A stretch of 35,663 nt of DNA from Streptomyces roseicoloratus (GCF_004117935.1 NZ_SDOY01000070.1:1-35663); one strand, 5' to 3'; positions 1 to 7,825 are shown, counted from the first letter of the stretch. Translations and numbers: made by a program. Notes: generated from the sequence alone by a model not told the origin.

Positions 1-243
1 CCGGGTCGCGGCGGCGGTCGCGGCGGGGCGCAGCCGGACGGCGCCGACCAGGCGCCCGGCGCGGATGCCGAAGGCCTGCGCCGCTCCGTGGGCGCGCCAG
101 GGCGCGCCGGGAGGGGACGGAGGAAGGAAGGGCAGGCGGGCCGCGTCGGCGGGGTCGAGCGGTGACAGGGTGACGACCCCGTCGGAGAGCTTCGCATCAT
201 CACGCACCCGGACGATCTTGTCGTCAATCGGCGCGTGCCACAA
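1..243 (-). CDS. GNAT-family N-acetyltransferase, N-terminal part (cut by the window edge)
   Basis: Reading the minus strand from 243 gives an open frame of 81 codons running off the window at position 1. It contains the segment SDGVVTLSPLDPADAARL and later FGIRAGRLVGAVRLRP. These look like the first strand and the strand beta2/beta3 region of small GNAT acetyltransferases, which transfer an acyl group from acyl-CoA to an amine. Third codon positions are G/C-rich throughout, including the codons between 243 and 207, so I favour the TTG at 243. An in-frame TAA lies two codons upstream of it. GTG at 207 is the alternative start. No SD is visible before either start. The acetyl-CoA binding loop lies outside the window, so family assignment is likely but the substrate is unknown. 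The gene is divergent from the kinase gene at 378. Confidence 0.6.
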   Translation of the reverse strand, partial: MWHAPIDDKIVRVRDDAKLSDGVVTLSPLDPADAARLPFLPPSPPGAPWRAHGAAQAFGIRAGRLVGAVRLRPAATAAATR

Positions 244-377
244 TCGTTATCCGGACGATCCGGACCGACACGCGCGGGCGGCCCGCCGGGCATCACCCGA
301 ACGGCCCCGCGCGGGCGGTGTGACGTACGGCGAAGCTCCAGGCTGGGGGCGGAGCCACGGGCGCGGGAGGGCGGACG

Positions 378-1733
378 GTGAGCACGGAGGACCGCGATCA
401 CGTACGGAGGCGGAGCCGGGCGCGTCTGCTGGCGCGGTGCGCGCTGCTCGCCGCCGTGCTCGCGGTGGTCTCGCTGTTCGTGCCGTTCGGGAGCGGCGGA
501 CTGCTGATCGTCGCGAGCGGTCTGGCGGGACTCGCGCTGTGCGCCGCGGGCGTGTGGTGGTTCCTCGCCCACCGTGGACCCGTGCGCCTGCTGGGCGCGC
601 TGCTCGCGGCCGCCACGCCGGCCGCCGTGCTGCTGCTCTACGTCGACCGCGGTCTGTGGCGGTCCGCCCTGACCTCGCTGCTGCTGTGGGGTGTGGCCCT
701 GTTCTGCGCCCGGTCCGCGCTGCGCCGTCCCGAGCGCCGCCGGCGCGCCCGGCCGGCGCCGCGGCCGCGGCGGCCGGTGATCGTGATGAACCCGAAGTCG
801 GGCGACGGCAAGGTCGGCCGGTTCGGGCTGGTCGAGAAGGCGGAGCGGCTCGGCGCGAAGGTCGTGCTGCTCGAACCGGCCGACCACGGCGAGGAGCCCG
901 CCGACGTCACCGAGCTCGCCCGCGCGGCGGTCGCGGAGGGCGCCGACCTGCTGGGCGTCGCGGGCGGCGACGGCACCCAGGCGCTGGTGGCCGCCGTGGC
1001 GGCCGAGCACGACCTGCCGTTCCTGGTGATCAGCGCGGGCACCCGCAACCATCTGGCCATGGACCTGGGCCTCGACCGCACCGATCCGTCCCGTTGTCTG
1101 GACGCCCTCACCGACGGCGAGGAGCTGCGGATCGATCTCGGCGACGTCGGCGGGCGACCGTTCGTCAACACCGTCTCGTTCGGCGTGTACGCGGACGTCG
1201 TGCAGCATCCCGAGTACCGCGACGCCAAGGCGGGCACGGCCCTGAGCATGATGCCGGACCTGCTGGGCGGGGAGGCCGGGCGCCGCGTCGACGCCCGCGC
1301 CGACGGGGCGGCGCTGAGCGACCAGCAGGCCCTGCTGGTCAGCAACAACGCGTACAACTCCCCCGATCCCTTCGGCGGCGGGCGCAGACCGCGGCTGGAC
1401 GGCGGCCTGCTCGGCGTGGTGGCCGTCCGGGTGGAGGGCGCGGCGCAGGCGGCCGAGCTCGCCGTCCGCGGCGCCCAGTCCGCCGGCCTCAACGTGCTCA
1501 CCGCGCACCGGGTGGAGGTCACCGCCGGCACCGACACCCTGCCGGTCGCGGTCGACGGCGAGGCCCTGACGCTGCCGGCCCCGGTCGTGTGCACCATCCG
1601 CCCGCGCGCGCTGCGCGTCCTGGTCCCCCGTGACCGGCCCGGCACGGTTCCGGCCGCCCCGCCGACCAACTGGAACCGGATCCTCGTCCTCGCCGTCGGC
1701 CGTCGTATCCCCCGAGGAGGCTCCCATGGCTGA
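378..1733 (+). CDS. Membrane-anchored diacylglycerol kinase / lipid kinase family protein
   Basis: A 451-residue protein. Residues about 18-110 form several hydrophobic segments (likely three to four membrane helices), followed by an Arg/Pro-rich linker (113-132). The DAGK catalytic domain begins at 133 with VIVMNPKSGDGK, the nucleotide-binding strand and loop, and carries the signature GGDGT at 196-200 and the region ISAGTRNHLAMDLGLD. The C-terminal half has the beta-sandwich part of the fold (VAVDGEAL). Such enzymes phosphorylate diacylglycerol or related lipids at the membrane. GTG at 378 is preceded by GGGAGG at 365-370, spacing 7. The stop overlaps the start of the PAP2 phosphatase by 8 bp. 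Kinase and phosphatidate phosphatase are fused in some actinomycete proteins, so the pair probably acts on one lipid intermediate. The exact lipid is not readable from sequence. Confidence 0.87.
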   Translation: MSTEDRDHVRRRSRARLLARCALLAAVLAVVSLFVPFGSGGLLIVASGLAGLALCAAGVWWFLAHRGPVRLLGALLAAATPAAVLLLYVDRGLWRSALTSLLLWGVALFCARSALRRPERRRRARPAPRPRRPVIVMNPKSGDGKVGRFGLVEKAERLGAKVVLLEPADHGEEPADVTELARAAVAEGADLLGVAGGDGTQALVAAVAAEHDLPFLVISAGTRNHLAMDLGLDRTDPSRCLDALTDGEELRIDLGDVGGRPFVNTVSFGVYADVVQHPEYRDAKAGTALSMMPDLLGGEAGRRVDARADGAALSDQQALLVSNNAYNSPDPFGGGRRPRLDGGLLGVVAVRVEGAAQAAELAVRGAQSAGLNVLTAHRVEVTAGTDTLPVAVDGEALTLPAPVVCTIRPRALRVLVPRDRPGTVPAAPPTNWNRILVLAVGRRIPRGGSHG

Positions 1734-2370
1734 ACCGCCCACCACCGGTGGGACCGCCCCGCCGCCCGATGGCACGGAGCGGCGCGGTGCGCCGCTCCGC
1801 TCCGTGCTCGCCGACCTCAGCGCGGTGGACGGCGCGCTCTACGCGGCGGTCGCCGCGACGCCGACGCCGGCCCTCGACCGGACGCTGCGCCGGCTCTCCC
1901 ACGCCGCCGACCACTCGAAGATCTCGCTCGCCGTGGCCGCGCTGCTGGCCCTGCCGGGCGGACGCCCGCGGCGGGCGGCGGCGGCCGGGGTCGGCGCGAT
2001 CGCGGTCGCCTCGGCGGTCGGCAACCTGCTGGGCAAGAGGCTCGTGCGCCGGCGCCGGCCCGACCGCGAGGCGGCCCGGGTCACCGTGGACCGGCACGTG
2101 CGGATGCCGACTTCGGCCTCGTTCCCGTCCGGGCACACCGCCTCGGCGGTGGCGTTCGCGACGGCCGTGGGCGTGGTGCTGCCTCCGGCGGCGTTCCCGC
2201 TGGGTGTGCTGGCCTGCGCCGTCGGCTACTCCCGCGTCCACACGGGCGTCCACTACCCCGGTGACGTCGCGGCGGGCGCGGTCCTCGGTCTGGCGAGCGC
2301 GGCGACGGCCCTGACGGCGGCGGAGGCGCTGCTGTCCCGCCCGCTGCCCTGGCCTGGCCCCGGACGGTGA
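1726..2370 (+). CDS. PAP2-family membrane phosphatase
   Basis: A 214-residue integral membrane phosphatase with the three PAP2 signature motifs in order: KRLVRRRRPDR (motif 1), PSGHT (motif 2) and SRVHTGVHYPGDV (motif 3, with the catalytic His and Asp). Between and after them are hydrophobic segments (around SLAVAALLALP, AVAFATAVGVVL, LGVLACAVGY, AVLGLASAATAL). The family hydrolyses phosphatidate, undecaprenyl pyrophosphate or similar lipid phosphates on the outer membrane leaflet. I chose ATG at 1726 because GAGGAGG lies at 1714-1720. The frame is open further upstream to 1630 but those residues are inside the kinase gene and are not family-like. The 8-bp overlap with the upstream lipid-kinase gene implies translational coupling. 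Confidence 0.9.
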   Translation: MAEPPTTGGTAPPPDGTERRGAPLRSVLADLSAVDGALYAAVAATPTPALDRTLRRLSHAADHSKISLAVAALLALPGGRPRRAAAAGVGAIAVASAVGNLLGKRLVRRRRPDREAARVTVDRHVRMPTSASFPSGHTASAVAFATAVGVVLPPAAFPLGVLACAVGYSRVHTGVHYPGDVAAGAVLGLASAATALTAAEALLSRPLPWPGPGR

Positions 2371-2440
2371 CGTCCGGCCGCCTTGCCCGGGCCGGCCTCC
2401 GCGGGAACAAGACGATGGCGCACGGGACTTGAAGGAGGAC

Positions 2441-2872
2441 ATGACGACGACTTCCTTCGATCCCCGCGGCCTCCTCGCCAAGAGCCGGCTCGGCGTGCTC
2501 GCCACCCTCAAGGCGGACGGCCGTCCGCAGCTGTCGCCCGTGCTGCCGTTCTACGACCCCTCGACCGAGACGCTGTACGTGTCGATGACCGAGGGCCGCG
2601 CCAAGACCGCGAACCTGCGCCGGGACCCGCGCGCTGCCCTGGAGGTGACCAGCGGGGACGGCCGGTCCTGGGCGACGGCCGAGGGCTCGGTGACGCTGGT
2701 CGGCCCCGGGACCGACCCGAACGGGCCCGAGGTCGAGGCGCTCGTGGACTACTACCGGCTCGCCGCGGGCGAGCACCCGGACTGGGAGGAGTACCGGGCG
2801 GTGATGGTGGCCGACCGGCGGGTGCTCATGCGGATGGCCGTGGACCACGTGTACGGGCAGTCCCTGGGGTGA
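2441..2872 (+). CDS. PPOX-class (pyridoxamine-5'-phosphate-oxidase fold) protein, probably F420-dependent
   Basis: A 143-residue split-barrel flavin/F420-binding fold protein. The pattern LLAKSRLGVLATLKADGRPQ followed by SPVLPFYD and the later KTANLRRDPRAALEV is typical of the PPOX class of small actinobacterial reductases that bind F420 or FMN. The whole domain is present and of normal length. ATG at 2441 is preceded by GAAGGAGG at 2431-2438. An in-frame TTG at 2429 lies upstream of that SD and is less likely. The gene follows the PAP2 phosphatase by 70 bp and converges with the GntR regulator, so co-transcription with the lipid genes is possible but functionally unexplained. Substrate unknown. 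Confidence 0.8.
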   Translation: MTTTSFDPRGLLAKSRLGVLATLKADGRPQLSPVLPFYDPSTETLYVSMTEGRAKTANLRRDPRAALEVTSGDGRSWATAEGSVTLVGPGTDPNGPEVEALVDYYRLAAGEHPDWEEYRAVMVADRRVLMRMAVDHVYGQSLG

Positions 2873-2889
2873 GCCGGGCCCGGCCGGGC

Positions 2890-2919
2890 GCCGAAGGCAC
2901 CCGGGCCGAAGGCACCCGG
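2890..2919. repeat. Two perfect 15-bp tandem repeats between convergent genes
   Basis: The unit GCCGAAGGCACCCGG occurs at 2890-2904 and again at 2905-2919, followed by short GCCGG iterations. A weak 7-bp stem, CCGGCCC at 2931-2937 with GGGCCGG at 2954-2960, follows. The stretch separates the PPOX gene from the end of the GntR gene and may serve as a loose bidirectional terminator. No T-tract is present. Confidence 0.6.
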
Positions 2920-2971
2920 GCCGGGCCGGGCCGGCCCTGGGGGCCTCCGGTCCGGGCCGGGTGCGCGGCGG

Positions 2972-3688
2972 TCAGTTCTTGCGGACCGGGCCGAGGCGGC
3001 CGGCAGGGCGCTCGACCGGCTCGTCGCGGGCCTCGGCCCACAGCGAGCGGACATGGCCCAGGTGGCGCAGCATGCAGGCCTCGGCTGCCCCGCGGTCGCC
3101 GGAGAGCATCAGGTCGAGCAGTTCCAGGTGCTCCTCCGCCGAGGAGACCAGCTTCCCGGCCTCGTCGAGGCCGGTGAGCCCGTAGAGCCGGGAGCGCTTG
3201 CGGAGGTCGCCCACGGTCTCCACGAGGCGGTCGTTCCCGGCCAGGCCGAGCAGCGTGAGGTGGAAGAGGCGGTCGGCCTCGAGGTAGCCGATGAGGTTGT
3301 GCTCGCGCGCCTTGACGACGATGTCCTCGGCGAGCGGGCGCAGCTCCTCCAGCTGTTCCCGGGTGGCGAGTTCGGTGACCCGGCCGACCGTGGGGACCTC
3401 GATCAGCATGCGCAGCTCGGTGCACTGGTCGAGCTCGCGCTCGCTGACCTCGGTGATCCGGAAGCCCTTGTTGCGGACGGGCTCGACCAGCCCCTCACGG
3501 GCGAGGTCGAGCATCGCCTCGCGCACCGGGGTGGCCGACACGCCGAGCTCGGCGGCCAGGCCGGGCGCCGAGTAGACGCTGCCCGGCCGGAGTTCGCCCG
3601 CTATCAGGGCGGCGCGCAGCGCGTGGCCCACCTGGTCGCGGAGCCGCTCCTGGGCCTTGATGAGACTGTGCTGCTTCAGGTCACCCAC
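2972..3688 (-). CDS. FadR-subfamily GntR transcriptional regulator of the hydroxyproline cluster
   Basis: A 238-residue protein. The N-terminal winged helix-turn-helix reads LRPGSVYSAPGLAAELGVSATPVREAMLDL and then GLVEPVRNKGFRI, the classical GntR pattern. The rest is an all-helical FCD ligand-binding domain (EADRLFHLTLLGLAGND; later His in EEHLELLDLMLSGD), which in this family binds small carboxylates, often with a metal. GTG at 3688 follows GGAGG at spacing 6, on the minus strand. The frame extends upstream into the reductase gene, but those residues are not GntR-like. It lies 41 bp downstream of the catabolic genes on the same strand, so it is probably the local regulator. The sites at 3727, 7715 and 10837 share a core it may bind; the effector is probably a hydroxyproline or a pathway intermediate (inference). 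Confidence 0.88.
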   Translation of the reverse strand: MGDLKQHSLIKAQERLRDQVGHALRAALIAGELRPGSVYSAPGLAAELGVSATPVREAMLDLAREGLVEPVRNKGFRITEVSERELDQCTELRMLIEVPTVGRVTELATREQLEELRPLAEDIVVKAREHNLIGYLEADRLFHLTLLGLAGNDRLVETVGDLRKRSRLYGLTGLDEAGKLVSSAEEHLELLDLMLSGDRGAAEACMLRHLGHVRSLWAEARDEPVERPAGRLGPVRKN

Positions 3689-3726
3689 GCTGATCCTCCG
3701 AGAACTCGCAGAAGGCCCAGCGTACA

Positions 3727-3733
3727 ATGTCAC
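3727..3733 (-). promoter_or_regulatory. Candidate GntR operator, site C (core GTGACAT)
   Basis: ATGTCAC on the plus strand (GTGACAT on the minus strand) lies 38 bp in front of the GntR start. The same 7-mer lies in front of the dehydrogenase gene (10837-10843) and of the DapA-family gene (7715-7721). This copy overlaps the stop codon TGA of the upstream reductase gene, so part of the match is constrained by coding. It is the weakest of the three. Confidence 0.4.
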
Positions 3734-4674
3734 GTTTCTCTGCCGGACGCCGCGCGGTGCAGGGCGACGGCCACGGCCAGATCCTCCCAGGCCATGCCCA
3801 CGCTCTTGAAGAGCCGCGGTGCCTCCGGATCGGGCGGGTCCGCCCGGCCGGTGACCAGTTCCGCCAGGTTTCCCGCGATGTGCCCGGGCCCGACGACTCC
3901 TTCGGCTTCCGGGATCAGCAGGTCGCCGGCCTCGCGGGCCGCGGCGGCGCGCGACTCGACGTACACGGCCGCCCGCCGCACCAGGTCCGAGTCCGTCTCC
4001 CGGGCGTCCGGTTCGTGCGAGCCGACGGCGACGACCGTGGCCCCGGGCGCGACGCGCCCGCCGTCGAACAGGGGCGTGCGGGCGGTGGTGCAGCACACCA
4101 CCAGCTCCGCGTCGGCCACGTCCTCGGGCACGCCCGTACGGGCCTTCGGTACGCCCAGGTCCCGGGCGTGTGCGACGAGGCAGGCGGCGCGCTCCGGGTT
4201 CCGCGCGACGACCACGGCCTCCGTCACCTCGCGCACCGCGAGCACCGCCTCCAGGTGCCCGTACGCCTGCGGACCCGAGCCGAAGAGCACGAGCCGTACC
4301 GGACGGCCGGGTGCCGTGAGGTGACGGACGGCCAGGGCGGAGACGGCCGGGGTGCGCAGGGCGGTGAGCGCGGCTCCGTCGATCACGGCCACCGGCCGCA
4401 GCGTCGGGCCGTGCAGGAGCAGATAGCTGCCGGTGATGCGCGGCAGCCCCAGGGCAGGGTTGCCGGGCGCCACTCCGGCGATCTTCACCCCGGCCCAGGA
4501 CGCCGACGCGGCCGGCATGAGCAGCAGCTCGCCGGCCGGCACCGGCACGGCGGTGCGCGGCGGACAGTCCTCCGGGTCGAGCCCTTCTCGGAGCACCTCG
4601 GCCAGTGCGTCGACGGCCCCGGCCGGGGAGAGCAGCCGGGCGACGGCCGGGCCGTCGAGGACCTCCGGGTTCAC
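3730..4674 (-). CDS. Ornithine cyclodeaminase/mu-crystallin family reductase (probable delta1-pyrroline-2-carboxylate reductase)
   Basis: A 314-residue protein with the family's landmarks: Lys64 in AGVKIAG, Arg107 in TALRTPAVSA, and the dinucleotide-binding loop LFGSGPQAYGH (GSGPQA at 132-137), then ARNPERA and GSHEPDARETDSDLV. The family includes ornithine cyclodeaminases, alanine dehydrogenases and NAD(P)H-dependent reductases of delta1-pyrroline-2-carboxylate. The last role fits here. The gene overlaps by GTGA (4671-4674) the trans-3-hydroxyproline-dehydratase-like gene, whose product, pyrroline-2-carboxylate, would be reduced to L-proline. GTG at 4674 is the start. It has no SD, so translation probably depends on coupling to the upstream gene. 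True ornithine cyclodeaminase activity cannot be excluded from sequence. Confidence 0.82.
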   Translation of the reverse strand: MNPEVLDGPAVARLLSPAGAVDALAEVLREGLDPEDCPPRTAVPVPAGELLLMPAASASWAGVKIAGVAPGNPALGLPRITGSYLLLHGPTLRPVAVIDGAALTALRTPAVSALAVRHLTAPGRPVRLVLFGSGPQAYGHLEAVLAVREVTEAVVVARNPERAACLVAHARDLGVPKARTGVPEDVADAELVVCCTTARTPLFDGGRVAPGATVVAVGSHEPDARETDSDLVRRAAVYVESRAAAAREAGDLLIPEAEGVVGPGHIAGNLAELVTGRADPPDPEAPRLFKSVGMAWEDLAVAVALHRAASGRET

Positions 4675-5750
4675 AGGAGGAATCCGGTGCCGAGGGTGTC
4701 TTCCGGGCCGAGCACGAAGCGGTGCTCGCCCGTCCGGTGGGCCGTTCCGGTCACCTCGGTCACCAGCCCCTCCTCCGTCGCGGCTCCGGCGACCGTCCTG
4801 CCGGTGAACACCGTGCCCGCCACGGACTCGTGGGTGAGCACGTCGCCCGCGCCCAGGCGGCCCTCCCCGGCGAGGAGGGCCAGCCGGGCGGAGGTGCCGG
4901 ACCCGCAGGGCGAGCGGTCGATCTGGCCGTCGGCGAAGACGGTGACGTTCCGCTGGTGCGGGCCGCTCGGGGTGTCGGGCAGGTCCTCGTGGAGGATCAC
5001 GCCGTAGACACCGGACAGCAAGGGGTCCCCGGGATGCCGGGTGGCGGGGTGTCCGTCGAGGGCGTCGCGGATCTCGCGGCCCGCCCGGGTGAGGGCGGGC
5101 AGCGAGGCGCGGTCGACGGTGAGACCGAGGGCGTGCGCGGGCAGCGAGGCGTAGCAGGCGCCGGCGTGCGCGAGGTCGGCCTCGACCGTCCCGAGGCTCG
5201 TGGTCACCGGCACCTTCCGGGCGGACACCCGGGCCGGGACGTTGCGGAAGGTGACGCCGGTGGTGCGGCCCTCCGCGCGGTGCACGGTCGCGGTGACCCG
5301 CCCGGAGGGGACGTCGATGCGGACCTGGACGTCCCGGTCTCCGGGAGCGGTCACGAGGCCGGAGTCGACGGCCCAGACGCCCAGGGCCATGGTGCCGTGG
5401 CCGCAGGCCGTCGAGTAGCCGTCCTTGTGCCAGAACAGCACGCCGAGGTGGGCGCCGTCGTCGTCCGGCGGCACGACGAAGCCGCCGTACATGCCGGCGT
5501 GGCCGCGGGGTTCCCGGACGAGCAGCCGGCGCAGCTCGTCCAGGGCGCCGGGGCGCGGGGCGGTGCCGGAGCCTCCCGGCCCGAGGAGGGTGGCCCGGCG
5601 TTCGGCGACGGTGTCGCCGGGGAGCGGGGGCAGGCCCTCCGAGACGATCCGGAAGGGCTCGCCCGCCGTGTGGTAGTCGGTGGTGCGGACCTCGGTGGGA
5701 CGGGGCCCGTCGGGACGGGCCCCGGTGGGGCGGACGCCGGGCGGGCTCAC
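4671..5750 (-). CDS. Proline-racemase superfamily protein, trans-3-hydroxyproline-dehydratase-like but with two Cys
   Basis: A 359-residue member of the proline racemase superfamily. YHTAGEPFRIVSEG at the N-terminus, EPRGHAGMYG, FWHKDGYSTACGHGTMALG (Cys116) and IDRSPCGSGTSARLALL (Cys282) mark the two half-sites. The GYST.CGH form of the first site resembles trans-3-hydroxy-L-proline dehydratases, and the neighbouring gene encodes the reductase expected for the product. Characterised dehydratases of this kind usually have Thr at the second position. Here it is Cys, as in racemases and 4-hydroxyproline epimerases. So the activity may be dehydratase, epimerase or both. GTG at 5750 overlaps the stop of the upstream epimerase gene (GTGA, 5747-5750). 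No SD precedes it. Like its neighbour it ends in GFLL. Confidence 0.8.
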   Translation of the reverse strand: MSPPGVRPTGARPDGPRPTEVRTTDYHTAGEPFRIVSEGLPPLPGDTVAERRATLLGPGGSGTAPRPGALDELRRLLVREPRGHAGMYGGFVVPPDDDGAHLGVLFWHKDGYSTACGHGTMALGVWAVDSGLVTAPGDRDVQVRIDVPSGRVTATVHRAEGRTTGVTFRNVPARVSARKVPVTTSLGTVEADLAHAGACYASLPAHALGLTVDRASLPALTRAGREIRDALDGHPATRHPGDPLLSGVYGVILHEDLPDTPSGPHQRNVTVFADGQIDRSPCGSGTSARLALLAGEGRLGAGDVLTHESVAGTVFTGRTVAGAATEEGLVTEVTGTAHRTGEHRFVLGPEDTLGTGFLL

Positions 5751-6751
5751 AGGAGGAACCCCGCGGGGAACGGGTCGGTGGGGTCGAGGAAGTACTGGGC
5801 GGTGCCGGTGATCCAGGCCCGCCCGGTGACCGTCGGGACGACCGCGGGCCGTCCGCCGACCGTGGTCTCGGCGACGAGCCGGCCGGTGAACTCCGTGCCG
5901 ATGAAGGACTCGTTGACGAAGTCCGTGTCCAGGGGCAGGAGTCCGCGGGCGTGCAGCTGGGCCATCCGGGCGCTGGTGCCCGTGCCGCACGGGGACCGGT
6001 CGAACCAGCCGGGGTGGATGGCCATGGCGTGCCGTGAACGGCGGGCGTCGGAGCCGGGCGCGGCGAGGTAGACGTGCTTGACGCCGCCCTGCGCGGGGTC
6101 CTCCGGGTGGACCGGCCGGTCGGGGCTGCCGTTGACGGCGTCCATGACGGCCAGGCCGGCGGCGAGCAGGTCCTGCTTGCGGTCCCGGTCGAAGGGCAGC
6201 CCGAGCGAGTCGAGTTCCACGAAGGCGTAGAAGTTGCCGCCGTAGGCCAGGTCGTAGGTGACCGTGCCGTATCCGGGCACCTCGGCCTTGAGGTCGAGGC
6301 CGACGCAGAAGGCGGGCACGTTGGTGAGGGTGACGCCAATGGCGGCGCCGTCCTCCACGCGGACGTCGACGCTGACGAGCCCGGCCGGGGTGTCGAGCCG
6401 GACGGTGGTGACCGGCTCGCTGACCGGCACCATGCCGGTCTCGACGAGGACGGTGGCGACGCCGATGGTGCCGTGGCCGCACATCGGCAGCAGGCCGGAC
6501 ACCTCGATGAACAGGACGCCGTAGTCGGCGTCGGGGCGGGTGGGCGGCTGGAGGATCGCGCCGCTCATGGCGGCGTGTCCGCGCGGCTCGTACATGAGGA
6601 GGGTGCGCAGGTGGTCGAGGTGCTCGATGAAGTGGAGCCGCTTCTCGGCCATGGTGGCGCCGGGGATCACCCCGACGCCGCCGGTGATCACCCGGGTGGG
6701 CATGCCCTCGGTGTGCGAGTCGACCGCGTGGTAGACGTGACGGGTGCGCAT
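5747..6751 (-). CDS. 4-hydroxyproline 2-epimerase / proline racemase family
   Basis: A 334-residue proline-racemase-superfamily enzyme of normal length. It has both catalytic cysteines: Cys91 in LPMCGHGTIG and Cys255 in FDRSPCGTGTSARMA. DSHTEGMPTRVITGG at the N-terminus and EPRGHAAMSGAI are further family marks. With two Cys, the family inverts the alpha carbon of proline or 4-hydroxyproline by two-base chemistry. The setting (D-hydroxyproline dehydrogenase subunits and a DapA-family deaminase in the same cluster) favours trans-4-hydroxy-L-proline to cis-4-hydroxy-D-proline. ATG at 6751 lies 17 bp after the end of the deaminase gene. AGAGGA is upstream at a rather long spacing (12). The gene overlaps the second superfamily member by 4 bp. 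Confidence 0.87.
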   Translation of the reverse strand: MRTRHVYHAVDSHTEGMPTRVITGGVGVIPGATMAEKRLHFIEHLDHLRTLLMYEPRGHAAMSGAILQPPTRPDADYGVLFIEVSGLLPMCGHGTIGVATVLVETGMVPVSEPVTTVRLDTPAGLVSVDVRVEDGAAIGVTLTNVPAFCVGLDLKAEVPGYGTVTYDLAYGGNFYAFVELDSLGLPFDRDRKQDLLAAGLAVMDAVNGSPDRPVHPEDPAQGGVKHVYLAAPGSDARRSRHAMAIHPGWFDRSPCGTGTSARMAQLHARGLLPLDTDFVNESFIGTEFTGRLVAETTVGGRPAVVPTVTGRAWITGTAQYFLDPTDPFPAGFLL

Positions 6752-6768
6752 GGGTGCGTCCGGTCCTC

Positions 6769-7692
6769 TCAGTGGTGGCCGTCGGCCAGGGCCTTCTCGG
6801 TGGCGGCGCGTACGGCGGCGGCCGTGTCGCCGGTGAGCGGGAGGCGGGGCTGCCGGGTGGGGCCGCCGGGCCGGCCGGCGATGTCCATGGACAGCTTGAT
6901 GGCCTGCACGAACTCCGTCTTGGAGTCCCAGCGCAGCAGCGGGTGCAGCGACTTGTAGAGGGGCAGCGCGGTGGCCACGTCCCCGGCGACGGCGGAGCGG
7001 TAGAGCTCGGCGCAGGAGGCCGGGAGCGCGTTGGGGTAGCCGGCGATCCAGCCCACCGCGCCCGCCAGGGCCAGTTCGAGCAGGACGTCGTCCGCGCCGA
7101 TCAGCAGGTCCAGCTCCGGGGCCAGTTCGGCGATCTCGTAGGCGCGGCGGACGTCGCCGCTGAACTCCTTGACGGCCACGATGTCACCGGCCGCGTGGAG
7201 CCGGGCGAGGAGCGCGGGCGTCAGGTCGACCTTGGTGTCGATCGGGTTGTTGTACGCCACGATCGGGAGGCCCGTCTTCGCGACCTCGGCGTAGTGGGCG
7301 AGGACAGCGGCCTCGTCCGCGCGGAACGCGTTGGGCGGCAGCAGCAGCACCGAGCCGGCGCCGGCCTCGGCGGCCTGCTCGGCCCAGCGCCGGGACTCCG
7401 CGCTGCCGTAGGCGGCGACGCCGGGCATGACGCGGGCGCCGTCACCGGCGGCCTCGACCGCGGTGCGGACCACCCGGGCCCGCTCCTCCGGAGTCAGGGT
7501 CTGGTACTCGCCCAGGGATCCGTTGGGTACGACGCCGTCGCAGCCGTTGTCGATCAGCCAGCGGACGTGCTCCGCGTAGGCGTCGTGATCGACCGAGAGG
7601 TCGGCGCGCAGCGGGAGGGTGGTGGCGACCATGATGCCGCGCCAGGGGCGGGTGGGGCTCCAGTGGGAGGAGGCGGTCACGCTCTCGCTCAT
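6769..7692 (-). CDS. DapA/DHDPS-family lyase, probable pyrroline-4-hydroxy-2-carboxylate deaminase
   Basis: A 307-residue TIM-barrel class I aldolase of the DapA family: NGSLGEY (57-63), Tyr147 in VAYNNP, and the Schiff-base Lys175 in IVAVKEFSGD. Members include dihydrodipicolinate synthase, N-acetylneuraminate lyase, KDG aldolases and the deaminase that converts delta1-pyrroline-4-hydroxy-2-carboxylate to alpha-ketoglutarate semialdehyde. The gene order (D-hydroxyproline dehydrogenase upstream, epimerase downstream) supports the last. ATG at 7692 is preceded by AAAGGAGAG. A TTG at 7698 is in frame but too close to the SD. Its own promoter and candidate operator lie at 7715-7749, so it can be transcribed separately from the dehydrogenase genes. 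The semialdehyde dehydrogenase that would finish the route to alpha-ketoglutarate is not in this window. Confidence 0.85.
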   Translation of the reverse strand: MSESVTASSHWSPTRPWRGIMVATTLPLRADLSVDHDAYAEHVRWLIDNGCDGVVPNGSLGEYQTLTPEERARVVRTAVEAAGDGARVMPGVAAYGSAESRRWAEQAAEAGAGSVLLLPPNAFRADEAAVLAHYAEVAKTGLPIVAYNNPIDTKVDLTPALLARLHAAGDIVAVKEFSGDVRRAYEIAELAPELDLLIGADDVLLELALAGAVGWIAGYPNALPASCAELYRSAVAGDVATALPLYKSLHPLLRWDSKTEFVQAIKLSMDIAGRPGGPTRQPRLPLTGDTAAAVRAATEKALADGHH

Positions 7693-7714
7693 CGGCAACT
7701 CTCCTTTGTAGTGT

Positions 7715-7749
7715 GTGACATTTTATTGAGGGGTGTACGTCGGTCACAA
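7715..7749 (-). promoter_or_regulatory. Promoter with embedded GntR operator site B, upstream of the DapA-family gene
   Basis: On the minus strand a -35-like TTGTGA (7744-7749) and a -10-like TAAAAT (7720-7725) are separated by 18 nt. The shared core (GTGACAT on the plus strand, 7715-7721) abuts and overlaps the -10, where a repressor would block transcription. The leader to the ATG at 7692 would be short, about 20 nt. Confidence 0.55.
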
Positions 7750-7765
7750 GACCGCCGCGGGGGTG

Positions 7766-7825
7766 AATCGGCTCGGGTCGGCGGGAATCGGCTCGGGTCG
7801 GTGGGGATCAGCTCGGGTCGGCGGG
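7766..7825. repeat. Three 20-bp tandem repeats at a gene end
   Basis: Units AATCGGCTCGGGTCGGCGGG (7766-7785), the same with one change (7786-7805), and GATCAGCTCGGGTCGGCGGG (7806-7825). The third unit contains the stop codon of the FAD dehydrogenase gene (7808-7810), so the array seems to have expanded outward from the gene's 3' end into the space before the DapA-family promoter. Confidence 0.85.

Noticed and set aside
65..1633. 522-codon plus-strand frame at the left end
   Set aside because: Overlaps the lipid-kinase gene in another frame and is Arg/Gly-rich. The kinase frame has the GGDGT motif and SD.
4675..5756. Perfect AGGAGG on the plus strand at 4675-4680 and 5751-5756
   Set aside because: They are the reverse of codons for the conserved Phe-Leu-Leu ends of the two racemase-superfamily proteins on the minus strand. 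No plus-strand gene follows.
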